A stretch of DNA of 64,000 nucleotides, taken from the NCBI RefSeq assembly GCF_034702125.1, contig NC_085872.1, positions 28,551,634 to 28,615,633 on the forward strand. The letters are read 5' to 3'. This DNA is from Engraulis encrasicolus (Eukaryota > Chordata > Actinopteri > Clupeiformes > Engraulidae). Positions 32,866 to 43,775 of this stretch are shown one piece after another (position 1 is the first letter of the stretch; the number at the start of each line of letters is the position of its first letter). A program made the translations under genes and the position numbers. The notes under the pieces are model-generated. The model ran no database searches. It was not told where the DNA came from and saw nothing but the letters and a program-made list of their open reading frames with translations.

Positions 32866-33015
32866 GGGTCGCGGACAGCTTTGGCCGGGCCCAGGACAAA
32901 GTAATGGGCCCCCCCGACCCAATACATACAATGTAATGACAACCAATGATGGGCCCCCTCTCTCCCTGACCTCGGGACAACTGTCCCCTTCGTCCCGTCC
33001 TGTCGGCACCCCTGC
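32866..33015. mobile_element. Short interspersed DNA repeat, copy 2
   Basis: Second copy of the 31579-31740 repeat: GGGCCCAGGACAAAGTAATG through GTCCTGTCGGCACCCCTG. Confidence 0.55.
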
Positions 33016-33716
33016 CACCTAGCAGATGAGTGGATGGTTGGTCCTCTGACCCTGCTGTAGTGGTTGGATAACCGCATGCCATCAGGCCTAACTAAGCTGC
33101 CACTCATCTCCCTCTTCTCACATTACAAAAGAGGACATCTCTACCCTGACTGTCAGCGCCACAGTTGACAGTGATGAAGTGGAACATCACAACACACTAA
33201 GAAAGCATTACCGTGAGACCTGACATAAAGGGCACCACAAATACAGAGGAAAAAAAACTACCTCTCGGTTTTGGTCGGATATACTTACTTATACAGTAGT
33301 TATATCCCTGTGAGGCGGTTGTTTTTGAGTGAAGAGATCCCAACTGACTGCTGACAGGGGCCGTGGAGTAGTCTGTAGGGGTGCATAACACAACACCAGG
33401 CCCTGACCCCTTACCACCTCCGCGTGTTGACTTCCAGGCTGCAGGCAGAGTAGCTGCAGCTTCTGCAAAAGTGCATCAGCCGTCCAGCCGGGCTGCACAC
33501 AAGTGCCATAAACGTGTCAGAAAGAGAAGAGGAGTTGCAGAGGTGCCCCAAAAACAGGATCAGGCACATGGAAAAACATTTGGAAAATTTGCGTTACATC
33601 ACACCACACCACACGGCTCCCCCAGTACTGCCCTGGCCTTCTCGACTTGGTCACACCCCCTTCCCCAACAAGCACCTATGCACTCTAACTCCTCCCACCT
33701 CCATGCACCGTAAGCA

Positions 33717-33723
33717 TAAATAC
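33717..33723 (+). promoter_or_regulatory. Possible TATA box of myoc
   Basis: ATAAATA lies about 150 bp upstream of the myoc start codon, in a region otherwise without TATA-like sequence. Position fits a short 5' leader; transcription start not shown. Confidence 0.3.
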
Positions 33724-33872
33724 CAACCCAAACACCTCTCTCAGACAGACAAACAAAAACGCAGAAGGAGCCTCAAGATCCTCAATAACAAAAACAGTAC
33801 CAGTAGAGCAAGTAGAATAACAGCAGCCAGCTCTTTCAACCAGACCAGCGCATTACCCATCATCACCCAGCC

Positions 33873-34598
33873 ATGTGGACCCATCTTGCAGTGTGCCTGT
33901 GCTTCCTGCCACTGGGCTGTCAGGCGCAACCGGACAGATCTGCCTCTTTCCGGAGGACCAACGACGACTTCACCGGACGCTGCCAGTACACCTTCACCGT
34001 AGACAGCCCTGCGGAGTCCAGCTGCCCACAAGCAGGAGCAGGCACCGGTGGCCCCCCCGAGTCGGAGGGCGTGAGGTCGCGCCTCTCCGTGCTGGAGGCT
34101 CTGGTCAGTCGGCTGCTGGGGGAGCGAGGGATGGAGATGGACGCAGACGCGGTGGCGCTGGGTGGTGGCGGCGAGGCAGGGCTCCAGGCGGCGGCAGCGG
34201 AGGAGGAGGTGAGCCGGCTGCAGCAGGACAAGGAGCATCTGAACAGGCAGGTGCAGGACCTGCAGAGGCGGCTGGAGGAGCTGACGCTGGAGACGGAGCA
34301 GCTGAGGGAGAGGCCCTGTAGCCAGCCGCAGCCCCCACACCTCCCCACCACCACAGACGGGGGTGAGTTACCAGTCAAGTCAAGTCAAGTCAGCTTTTAT
34401 TGGCACTTTCTTCATATGCACAAGTCATACAAGGAAAATGAAATTATGTACATTTACTACATGATAAGATGTGGACAGGAGGGGGTAAACTGTGGTGGTG
34501 GAAACCGGTATCAGGTTTGTGCATTAACTTGCCATCAGACGTGGGTAAGCTGTGACTTCATAGTGGACAGGCGTGAAACTGTGGTGGAAACCGGGATG

Positions 34599-34640
<42 letters not shown>

Positions 34641-37040
34641 GTAATAATAACTTGTTTTTATATAGTGCCTTTCAAGGAAGCCAAGGTTTGTGCATTAACT
34701 TGCCACCAGACGTGGGTAAGCTGTGGCTTAATAGTGGACAGGGGGGGGGGGTAACTGTGCTGTAGCATGCTGCCAATCTTATAATAATTTCCCCCCCAGT
34801 TTCATCCCTATTGTGGCAGCATGGGGCAGGACAGTTTTATAATCTGACAGAGACAGTTGACAGATTCTGATGCTTTTTCACTGAAGTATGTGATGATGAT
34901 GAATCAGTGTGATGACTCAGTGAGGTGCACGTGACGATCTGTGTGACAAATTAGCAACGAGACACTATAATTTAGAGTGAGTGCAATTATGGAGTTGTAA
35001 ATGTAAGTGCATGCTACTTATATGTTGTCGTCATGTTGCAATAAGTGGTGAGTAACTTTTGAACAGTGAGGATATTGCAGTCTGTGAGTGAGTGAGTGAG
35101 TGAGTGAGTGAGTGAGTGAGTGAGTGCCTGTGTGCGTCATATTTTGCATTAATGAGGGATAAGTCATTGCCCAAGAGCAGGAGGGGAAGACCCACTCAGC
35201 TGGAAATGTACTCATCATCATTACTACTACAACTGCCTGTCAGTGGGCTCAGCAGTGCATCGTGACTGCGCACTGCTCTGAGACCCACAGTGGAAATTTC
35301 AATCGTACAAAAATGCCTGGCTAATAATTCTGACTGACTTTTTACGAGTAATACTACGCCTTCTCTTTTTCTTCTCTCCTTTTCCACAGATCCTGCTTTT
35401 CAGATTGGGAGTGGAGCCTTTCAGGAGATGAAGGCTGAGGTGTCTGAGGTGCCAGCCCCTCCACAGATCCAGCAGGGACAAAACCGCAATGGAACAGGTT
35501 GGTGTCCTAGTCTGAAGATAATAATTTATTCTTTTTGTAGCCTCTTAGTACTATGGGGTCGCCGGCGGGCCTATTCACTATTTGCTGACAATACTGTACA
35601 TCATAGCAACATTGCTAAGTCATTACCGAGAGCCTTAAGTAAGAGATTAAGACATAGCCATTACAGTTTGAGTGACAATAAGGTTATAACATAGGCTCTG
35701 TGCTAAGGGTTTAACCATTTACAGAAATGTTAAAACGTATGTTCCATACCAGCAACAATATTCAATACAAAACACCTGAATATTGTGTGGATATTGTATG
35801 TGTTCTGACTTACTCGCTGTGCCCTTCAGGTTGTGGGATGCTGGTGTCTGTGCACGAGCCTGTCATGCACCGCAAGGCCGACGGCATCAACGGCAAATAC
35901 GGCGCCTGGTTCCAGGACCCCGAGCCCGCGGGGCCCCCCTACGGGCCCGAGACCGTGTGGCGCATCGACGCCGTGGGCAAGGAGGTGAAGCAGCTGTTTG
36001 CCTACGAGGACATGGAGCAGCTGAGGCGCGGCTTCCCCATGAAGGTAGGGATGCATCGATACACATTTTTTCACTTCCGATCCGATCCCGATATCTACAT
36101 TTGGATATCTGCCGATACCGATACTACTCCTATCCAATACCAAAACCACATATATGCATGGGTTTCAACTTGACGTAGGTCCAGGTAGACTAGGCCTATT
36201 TAGTCAGAAAAGGGAGTCAGAAGAACAGGAAACAAATGGATAAGTAAAAGTAACAGGTGAAAAAGTAACGATCCCATCCTGAAAACTATTATGCAAGTGT
36301 TATGATTTCAAATTAACATTACACCTGGCTCGATGTCAGTATTAGGAAAATTCCGATACTTTGCGTAAATTCCGATCCGACCCGATCTCTGAATTATGTT
36401 GATATCTGAACTCGATACCGATACACCTATACCGATATCCCATCCCTCCATGAAGGTGCTGCTGCTGCCCGAGGCCGTGGAGAGCACCGGCGCCACCGTC
36501 TACCGCGGCTCCCTCTACTACCAGCGCCGCCGCAGCCGCACCCTCATCCGCTACGACCTGGCTGCCGAGAACGTCGCGGCCCGGCTCGACCTGCCGCACG
36601 CCGGCTTCCACGGCCAGCACCCGTACTCGTGGGGCGGCTACACCGACATCGACCTGGCGGTGGACGAGAGGGGCCTGTGGGCCGTCTACAGCACCAGCAA
36701 GGCCAAGGGGGCCATCGTGCTGTCGCAGCTGAACCCCGAGACCCTGGAGGTGAGGAGGAGCTGGGAGACCAACATCCGCAAGAACACGGTGGCCAACGGC
36801 TTCATGGTCTGCGGACGCCTCTACACCGTGGCCAGCTACAGCTTGCCAAACACCACCGTCAACTACGTGTTCGACACGGAGACCAGCGAGAGCAAGCCCA
36901 TCGCCATCCCCTTCCACAACCGCTACCATTACAACAGCATGATTGACTACAACCCTGCCAGCAAGAGGCTCTACGCCTGGGACAATTACCACATGGTCAC
37001 CTATGACACAGAGCAGGCAAACACAGACAGCAGCTCCTAA
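33873..37040 (+). CDS. myoc: Myocilin, with an extra transposon-derived intron
   Basis: Secreted olfactomedin-domain glycoprotein; the human gene is a glaucoma gene. Exons: 33873-34362, 35390-35497, 35830-36044, 36456-37040 (phases 1, 1, 0), giving 465 aa. Residues 1-18 form a signal peptide. A conserved RCQYTF...SSCP segment follows. A coiled coil runs at about 110-150 ([20 protein letters not shown]). Exon 2 holds an NGT sequon. The OLF domain starts near [11 protein letters not shown]. The disulphide pair equivalent to human C245/C433 is present ([12 protein letters not shown]), as are the calcium-site stretches [10 protein letters not shown] and MIDYNP. In human MYOC the OLF domain sits in one exon; here it is split at GFPMK|VLLLP by a 411-nt intron made of a hAT-type element. 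Unspliced, the frame stops at about 36171. Identity is secure; splicing of the new intron is inferred. Confidence 0.93.
34599..34640. repeat. (ATA)n microsatellite between duplicated segments
   Basis: AAT/ATA repeat in myoc intron 1. It is flanked by two copies of a 60-bp segment (34513-34573 and 34685-34745) that share CAGACGTGGGTAAGCTGTG. Confidence 0.9.
35083..35125. repeat. (GTGA)n tetranucleotide repeat
   Basis: About ten GTGA units in myoc intron 1. Confidence 0.93.
35540..35714. mobile_element. Inverted-repeat element, three-copy family
   Basis: Copy of the element at 16739-16928 and 56000-56180, ending in AAGGGTTTAA. Lies in myoc intron 2. Confidence 0.6.
36046..36448. mobile_element. 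hAT-type MITE forming a myoc intron
   Basis: Begins TAGGGATGCATCGATAC and ends CCGATATCCCATCCCTC, so the ends are inverted AGGGATG repeats. The ends carry CGATACCGATA-rich subterminal sequence. Identical 8-bp duplications CATGAAGG lie at 36038-36045 and 36449-36456. TSD length and terminal sequence suit a hAT-superfamily non-autonomous element. No ORF. The last G of the left duplication plus the first T of the element make the GT donor; the AG inside the right duplication makes the acceptor. Confidence 0.88.
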
Positions 37041-37370
37041 GCGGTGTTAGAATGACACAGAAGTATGTTGTGTGTTGCTGTGAGCGAGGTCAAGGGTCAT
37101 TGAAAACAGGCATGCAAGGAAGCATCAGGTTATGTGATTTCATGTCAAGAGGATTACTGAGACTAATAAAGCAATTATTTTAGTAGTTTTCAGTGTCAAA
37201 TCTCTGTATATTTTGCATTAAAATATTTCAAAAGCACTCTCTGTATTCAAATAACTACTTGTGTATAGAATGTTGAAAAATGTACTATTTACAGAAAATG
37301 TATTTTTGTATGAAAGCTTTGGTAAAATGTAAATGGCTCTCTCTTTGCTTTACTTTTGACTTCTCGTTGT

Positions 37371-37380
37371 AATAAATAAA
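37371..37380 (+). promoter_or_regulatory. myoc polyadenylation signals
   Basis: Two overlapping AATAAA hexamers about 330 bp after the stop codon. An earlier AATAAA at 37165-37170 could give a shorter 3' UTR. Confidence 0.7.
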
Positions 37381-37609
37381 GAGCTGAAAGCCTGATCATG
37401 AGTTCTAGACCTGTGGTTTTGTTTCACTCCATACATAAACAGTCACCACAAACTAATCTCTTCTATAAGCATGCAAACTTCAGAATATAAGGTGATGTTG
37501 GCTTGATTATGTCCTCTTTTGAAAGTCGCTTTGGTTATAAAGCGTCTGCCAAATGCAATGTAATGTAATGTAATAAGGTCGAAAAATATGGTGACTGTCA
37601 AATTACAAG

Positions 37610-37725
37610 GCAGGGCCCTGCCGTGGCCAACCGGTAGGGTACTCGTTTGCCATGTGGCTGACCCGTGTTTGATTCCCGGGCCGGGTCCTTTGCCGACCAC
37701 TCCCCATCTCTCTCCCCATATCTAC
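37610..37725 (+). mobile_element. SINE family A, plus orientation
   Basis: Head CCCTGCCGTGGCCAACCGGT with A box and B-box-like TGTTTGATTCCCG, then CCGGGTCCTTTGCCGACC. It is preceded at 37520-37575 by a separate SINE tail (AAAGTCGCTTTGGTTATAAA then TGTAATG repeats). Confidence 0.75.
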
Positions 37726-39046
37726 ATAAGTTTGTGTGCATTGATTTACTTTGTAAGATCAGATACATAGGTAAATGGCCATACTGCAAGGTTAGTCCAT
37801 GGAGAAAGACATCCTGAGTCCTGATAGGCAGCTTATACACCACTAGCGCCATCTGTTGGCTTTTTGTAGGTATGGGTATAGCATGACTGGCCTTTGCTAT
37901 GTACAGCAGTAGCCTATTTGAAGTGCATGTGTGTGTTGATGTTAATTTGAGTTAGCTGATCACGCATCTACCTGCATGGTCACTGAGAAACTCAGAGGAT
38001 ATGTGTAACTTGTATGATTTGATATGAGTAGTTTGTTGTGTTTTTACATTTTTGAACTTATAATTGATGAGGTATAATGTAGTTAACATTTTTAAAAATC
38101 TGGTATTTTTTTTTCTAAAACCATATTGTAGGAGCAAAACAGTGTTAAACATAATTGCATTCTTCCATTTTCTGCCGGTAAAATTCATAAATGAGTCAAT
38201 TCAATTAAAATTATATCACATGCAACAGTTAGGCCTACATATGTTAGAAAAGAGGTTACATTTGTTGTGAAAACATAAAAAATACAGCAAAAGCCAACAC
38301 AAAAGGCATAGTTTGCATGTTTCCAAACAAATGAACAACTTGAGGTACAATAATCCCATAGGAAGTATATGGCCACCACACAATATGAGAAAATGTAAGG
38401 CCCCAACCACCATATTCAGATCCACAGTCTTGTAAAATATGCAACATGTGCTTCCTTTTATGGTGACATGGGGCATCATTTCATGTAATCTACATGGTGT
38501 TGATTTGCTCTGAAGTGAAACACAATGTAGCCTAAAACTATAGGTAGGCACTGGTTAAGGGTAGCACGTGCTGAGGTCTTCCTGAGGTCTTTCTGGAGTT
38601 AGGCCCTATTTGTTTGTGGTTTGGGTGACTGGGAATATTTGACTAACACACAATGCATCTTTATGTTCTGCAATACACACAGTACTCAGACAGGTCAAAT
38701 ATTGAAAATCCTCTGATAAACTCTTTACGCTTAATTTCTATAGTTTTTGATTTTGTATGGTACTTAACTCAGAAAAAAAGAATCATTCATTTCTGCTATA
38801 TCCCCGACACGGCATTATAAATGAGCTGTTACCAGAATGGCAGAAGGGTCGTAATGTATTACTAAAGGCCCCGTGCACTGTCATAGTAGTGTAGTACTAT
38901 TTAACTTTCAATGTCTATTACAGCGTTCCACAGGAGGTACGGCGTGCATTAAGGGGCTACACATGTAGCTTGTTTGATTGTTGGATATTGCAGTCAGGCT
39001 GAATGACGTGTTATAGAGTATGCCAGCTACAGCAAGCACTTTTGTT

Positions 39047-39406
39047 TTAAAGGTATATTGTGTGAGATTTTTAGTTGCTTATTTCAAGAATTCATGCAAT
39101 CCATTCACTAGTGTTGCCTTTTTCATGAATACTTACCATCACCATCACATTCTAAGTATTCATTATGGCTGGAAAAATTGCACTTTTCATACATGAAAAG
39201 GGGGATCTTCTCCATAGTCTGCCATTTTTAATGTTCAAAAATAGCCATTTTTAGCTGCAAAAATGACTGTACTTGGGCCATATTAGAAAATATTTGTTTA
39301 TTACTCAGTAAACTTTCATGAAAAGATCAAATTTGGCAATAGGCAGCCCAGTTTCAATGAGCAGCATAGTTGCAGTACCTTTTTTGACCATTTCCTGCAC
39401 CTTTAA
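39047..39406. mobile_element. TTAA-flanked non-autonomous element
   Basis: TTAAAGGTATATTGTGTGAG at the left edge; the right edge reads CCATTTCCTGCACCTTTAA. A related but diverged copy lies around 61597-61875 (TTTCATGAATACTTAC shared). No ORF. Confidence 0.55.
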
Positions 39407-40288
39407 GTATGCTGAATTATTGTAGCTGCAGGGTATTTTGCAATAAATACTGTATGACCTAAGATGCATGTTGGAAAGACACTCTGTTAGTTTTGCAGAA
39501 CTTTGTATGGAACTTTGGACTTGCTATGACAGGGTATTGAGTAAGTAAAAACTGTAACTGAATTTCTTGAAACTCGTGGCCATAAAACACTTCGAATCTT
39601 TCAGCGTACCTCACGTTTGGTAGAGATGCTTGTGACTGTGGGTTTACACACCTTTCACCAGCACTATTTGACAGTGCTAAAATGCACACTGCAAACCATA
39701 ACCTTGCGTTTGCTGGCAAAGGCTGTGGCTGAGTTTCCTGCCAAGTATCATGCAGCATCCTGTAGCAGTGTAGTTTTGACTCAGACTCATACAAGTGAAG
39801 TGTGATGGTGTTTTCTCCTCACGTTTGTTACTTAAGTGTAAATGCAGCAGCCAGTTTGAATATTTTACAATTAAATATTTTAATCATTGTACAATATTAT
39901 ATAACAAGCATGGTTATAAGGATGCTTGAAAAAAAAAATCTAAATTCACATGAATTCCCTTTTCTGTATGCTGGTTAACATTTGATTGTGCAAGATTAAG
40001 AGAATATTTTGTCTTTGTGCAACATTACACTCCATTCACTCTCACTCACAATCTCCTTCACAACCAATAAAATGGCAAATCTGTGTCAAGTCCGCAAAGC
40101 TGTGCGAACAGGTGATGGCACTACCACTGGACTCTACTCCTCTTTTTCCTCCTCCTGGCGTGCCATGTGCTTGCTATACCTCCACAAGGTTCTGGCACAC
40201 ATGCCATGCCACCGCTCCTCCTGAGCAATCTGCTCGTAATTCCCGACAAGTCTCCCGGGAGCCGTGGATAAACTCCGGGGGGCTCAAG

Positions 40289-41656
40289 TCACACGGTGGC
40301 CAAAGCCTCCTGCAGGAAGGTCACCAGGGTGTCTTGCAGCCTGTCGGGGCGCAGCCAGAGCCTCTCCACCAGGCTGTAGTGGCAGTAGCCCATGCCCAGG
40401 CCAAACAGCACGTCCGTCACATTGCTCTGGCCCAGCAGGACGCGGGACAGGCCCACCAGCCCGGCCCAGGCCAGCACCAAGGCACGCAGCGGGGCGCCCG
40501 AAACCAGGTGCTTCAGCGTGAAGCAGGCGCACATGGTGGCGCGGGTGGCGTGGGCCGAGGGGAAGGAGTAGCGGTCCACCGTGCAGGGGACGTCTGAGCG
40601 GGGAGGGAGTGTGGGAGGACGCCGCCGCACAATGGCCTTCACTATTCTCACCAGTGCCATGTCCAGCAGCAAGGCTGCGTGAGAAAAGACACAGACAGAC
40701 AGACAGATAGATAGACAAAGGGCAATTAAAGGACATGTGCACTATTTTGAACATTAACACTTCGCAGACAACTCAGAAAATGGGCTTAGAGTCTACCTCA
40801 CTGTTTTTTAAATGTTTGCTGCTGTCTCCGTTATTTGGCTAATTTAGATTTTGTTTCAATTGGCTTTATAATGATACGTCTATGGGCATGTCCAAATATG
40901 TTCTTAAATACACCTTAAAACATTTGTTTTCAAACGTATGCATCTCACTAAGTAGGTAGGGGTGTTCATTGGCATTTCCCCAATGAATTCCAAGGCAAAA
41001 TAGGCCCTCTGTAATTTTTATTGGTCATCATGAATTTACAAAATGGTACATAGAACACAGCAGAGGTGATGTTTCGCCACAAAAAATGCTATGGAATACC
41101 AGTGAACAACCCTGAACACTTGGCGAGTTGCACAGTCTTGAAAACAAATGTTTAGGTTGGTTTTAGGAACCTATTTGGACATGCCCATAGAAGGCCATTC
41201 TAATGAACAAAAGATAGCAGCAAACATGAAATAAATGGTGAGGGGGACTCTAAAACATTGCAGACAGCTCTGAAAAGGGGCTTAATGTTGAAAATAGTGG
41301 ACTTGCCCTTTAAGGTCAACATCATGAAAAATTGCACTTATCAATTTTCTCAATTGCACTAGTGTCTATATCTCAAAGCTTTTGACATTTAATGTCATAG
41401 TAGTGTAGTACTATGGTAGTTAACTTTTCAATTACTAATACAGCGTGCCACTGGAGGTATGGCGTGCATTATTGGGCTACAAAGAAGTTTCAACTCAACT
41501 TCAAACAAGTCAAACAACATGGGCATGGCTATGGTTGAGATTGATACCTGTGACCTATGGAGACTCAAATCCATGTAAGCAATACCTTTAGTTATCTCAA
41601 TTTACAGGAGTAGAAGCGGAGTGGTTGTGGATGTGCATATGTGTGAAGAATGCACA

Positions 41657-41735
<79 letters not shown>

Positions 41736-42074
41736 ACGTGTGGGGGGGCGAGGGGTGAGCTTGCAGGCTTCTGCCTGGCTGCAATGATTGGCTCGCTCCC
41801 CTCCTGTACTTTCAACCCCCCTGAGGTGACACTTTTTGTGGGGTGGCTAAAAGGGAACATTTTTCCACTGTGGTGTCCTCTGTTCTCCCGGGCATCAGCG
41901 TGCAGCTGCTGTGGCCTGCTCATTGATGGAGCTGAGATAACTGGGATATAAATGGACACTGCACAGGAACCACAGCTGAGGGATCACTATGCCTTACAAA
42001 CAACTGTAATTCCAGAGACTGCTGTGTGCTGCTCGCAAGTGATGGACTCTCTATGTGTGTTTGATTGTGAGTGT

Positions 42075-42137
<63 letters not shown>

Positions 42138-43102
42138 CATGCATGCATGCATGCGTGCGTGCGTGTGTGTGTGATCCAGATGAGGGGAGGGCCAAGTGGG
42201 TGTATACAATTAATTATGACCAAGTGAAAATCATTGCCAGCATTACACAGAAACACACGTGGTCAGGGGATAGACACAGGCTTTGATGCAATAACACTTC
42301 ATCTTTTCCCCGATGGTCCACTGACAATGTCGAAAAAGTCGTCAGTGGGACAGAAATCTTGGATGACACATGAAAATGTTAGTGAGGATAGTAGAATTAA
42401 TAGGCACGTGTAATACGTTTTTTGTGTATATATACATTTGATTGTGAAGGTCATCAAGGTTAGATCCTATCAGACATGGAGCATTTAGGCCAACCGCAAA
42501 ACAGGTGGTCAAACTAAATAGGCATATATATATATATATCTATATATATATATATCTATATATATATATATATCATGCATAAGAACAGGTAGCATCACGT
42601 GTAAAGCATAGTGAGACGTGGGTAGAAACTGTAATAACCACGTACCCATGAGAAGGTTCAACATTGTTTCCAGCTCAGTCGTGGAGTCGCTGTAGACCAG
42701 ACCGTACAGTGCGCTCACCAGCCAAGGCGCAGCGTGCCCACTGACCTCCAGCAGCTTTACCAGGGGCCGTATGCTCCCCAACAGGGCATCCTCGCAAGAA
42801 CAAACACTGAGTCGCTTCGAAAGCCACAGGTCAATTGCCAATAAGAATCTAAACGCAATTGTGAGGAAAGACAAGTTGAGTCGTTTTGCATTGTCCTGAG
42901 TCGGCGCCCCGATGGCAAGTGCGCTGGGAATGCTGGAGGCGCGACGGCGCGTCGAGTAATCGAGGGATCTGCGAGGAGGTGCGACGCCAAAATCAAATTT
43001 CCCATTGACACTATTAACACAAGTTCCCGAGACACTTCCACTTCGACTTCCATTCCTCCTTGATATCGGTGATGACATTCTCTGTTGCATCAAACAACAC
43101 AA
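40289..43102 (-). CDS. plpp6: PLPP6/7-like PAP2-fold membrane protein, probably inactive
   Basis: Two coding exons, 42646-43102 and 40289-40674 (phase 1), 280 aa if the first Met (MCCLMQQRM) is used; Mets at residues 5 and 9 are alternatives. It aligns with PLPP6/PLPP7 (FLLAIDLWLSKRLSVCSCED, VKLLEVSGHAAPW, LLLDMALVRIVKAIV). The Ser/Arg-rich N-terminus is cytosolic-like, followed by several hydrophobic segments. Family members are ER or nuclear-envelope lipid phosphatases (PLPP6, isoprenoid and presqualene diphosphate) or the inactive PLPP7/NET39. All three phosphatase motifs deviate: KAIVRRRPP shifts the KX6RP motif, PSAH replaces PSGH, and SRVLLGQSNVTD has Ser where the catalytic His belongs. 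Transcribed divergently from prdx6. The symbol is the closest match, not proven; it may be a separate paralogue. Confidence 0.75.
40726..41313. mobile_element. TTAA-flanked element inside the plpp6-like intron
   Basis: TTAAAGGACATGTGCACTAT is answered inverted by ATAGTGGACTTGCCCTTTAA. 588 bp, no ORF, piggyBac-type target. Confidence 0.65.
41660..41733. repeat. (GT)n microsatellite
   Basis: About 74 bp of perfect GT in the intron of the plpp6-like gene. Confidence 0.96.
42078..42172. repeat. Compound (GT)n(GCAT)n(GCGT)n microsatellite
   Basis: A GT run passes into GCAT repeats (42134-42154), then GCGT and GT again. The purine-pyrimidine alternation favours Z-DNA. Intron of the plpp6-like gene. 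Confidence 0.95.
42524..42574. repeat. (TA)n microsatellite
   Basis: Interrupted TA/TC repeat about 70 bp from the donor of plpp6-like exon 1. Confidence 0.9.
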
Positions 43103-43775
43103 TATCCAAATTGTGTGATGTGTGGGAGAGGAACTAACGTTCTTAATTTAAACGCATCTTGTAAAAACTATCGTGGAGAGTCCACTCCCATGTGCGCATA
43201 CGTGCGTGGTCAACTTTGCCGGTAAACTCTGAGAATAGGTGCGTTGCGGTGGACCATGGAGCTTGGTATGACCGACGATCACGTGGTATAAGCAAGGCTC
43301 TGGCTGACCACCCCAATACGCTCCCAAGGGTTTACGATGGTAAACAGTGGGTAGCCAACACAGTATATATTTAGTGTGGGCTATGCTATAGGCTCAGGAG
43401 CTAAATCTTGCCAATGTTTATATTACTAGGCTACTACATATTAATTATCATTTTTAATTATTATTATTATAGGCCTATCCAATTCTACTTTTACTTTCGT
43501 AAAGTCCAAGATATCTATTCCGTTTCACATGATGCTGGTCTCTGGTGTTCACCCAGAATATCCAATTTAAGCCAATATGTTAAGCTACATCATATTGTAG
43601 ACAAGATGCTTGAGCTGAGCCTGTGTTAACTTTTCCTCCCCCAGGCATGTAGTGTGACGTAAACATGCTACCGCCCATCACCTGCACGGACACTACCGTA
43701 TGATTTTCACCCAACCATCTGACAGGCTGTCATCGAGCGGACAGAAACATAAAGTTTGTCTATCAAGCGTGAACC
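43103..43775. promoter_or_regulatory. Divergent promoter region, plpp6-like / prdx6
   Basis: 673 bp separate the two start codons on opposite strands, so promoter elements for both must lie here. A CRE-like TGACGTAA is at about 43654. I see no clear TATA box for either gene. Confidence 0.5.

Larger units (their letters stand above)
20100..33716. other. Intergenic region between dnm3 and myoc
   Basis: Apart from the transposons, SINEs and the orphan ORF at 23158-23312 listed separately, I see no recognisable gene. The first 600 bp are the likely dnm3 promoter side, with scattered CpGs at 20280-20620. 28220-28500 is AT-rich with direct copies of CAGAGGGTTAA-like sequence at both ends. Many ORFs here are short and unlike any family. 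Confidence 0.5.

Noticed and set aside
33741..34378. Long minus-strand and alternative-frame ORFs over myoc exon 1
   Set aside because: Shadows of the GC-rich myoc coding exon; the same holds for the minus ORF at 36342-36992 over the OLF exon.
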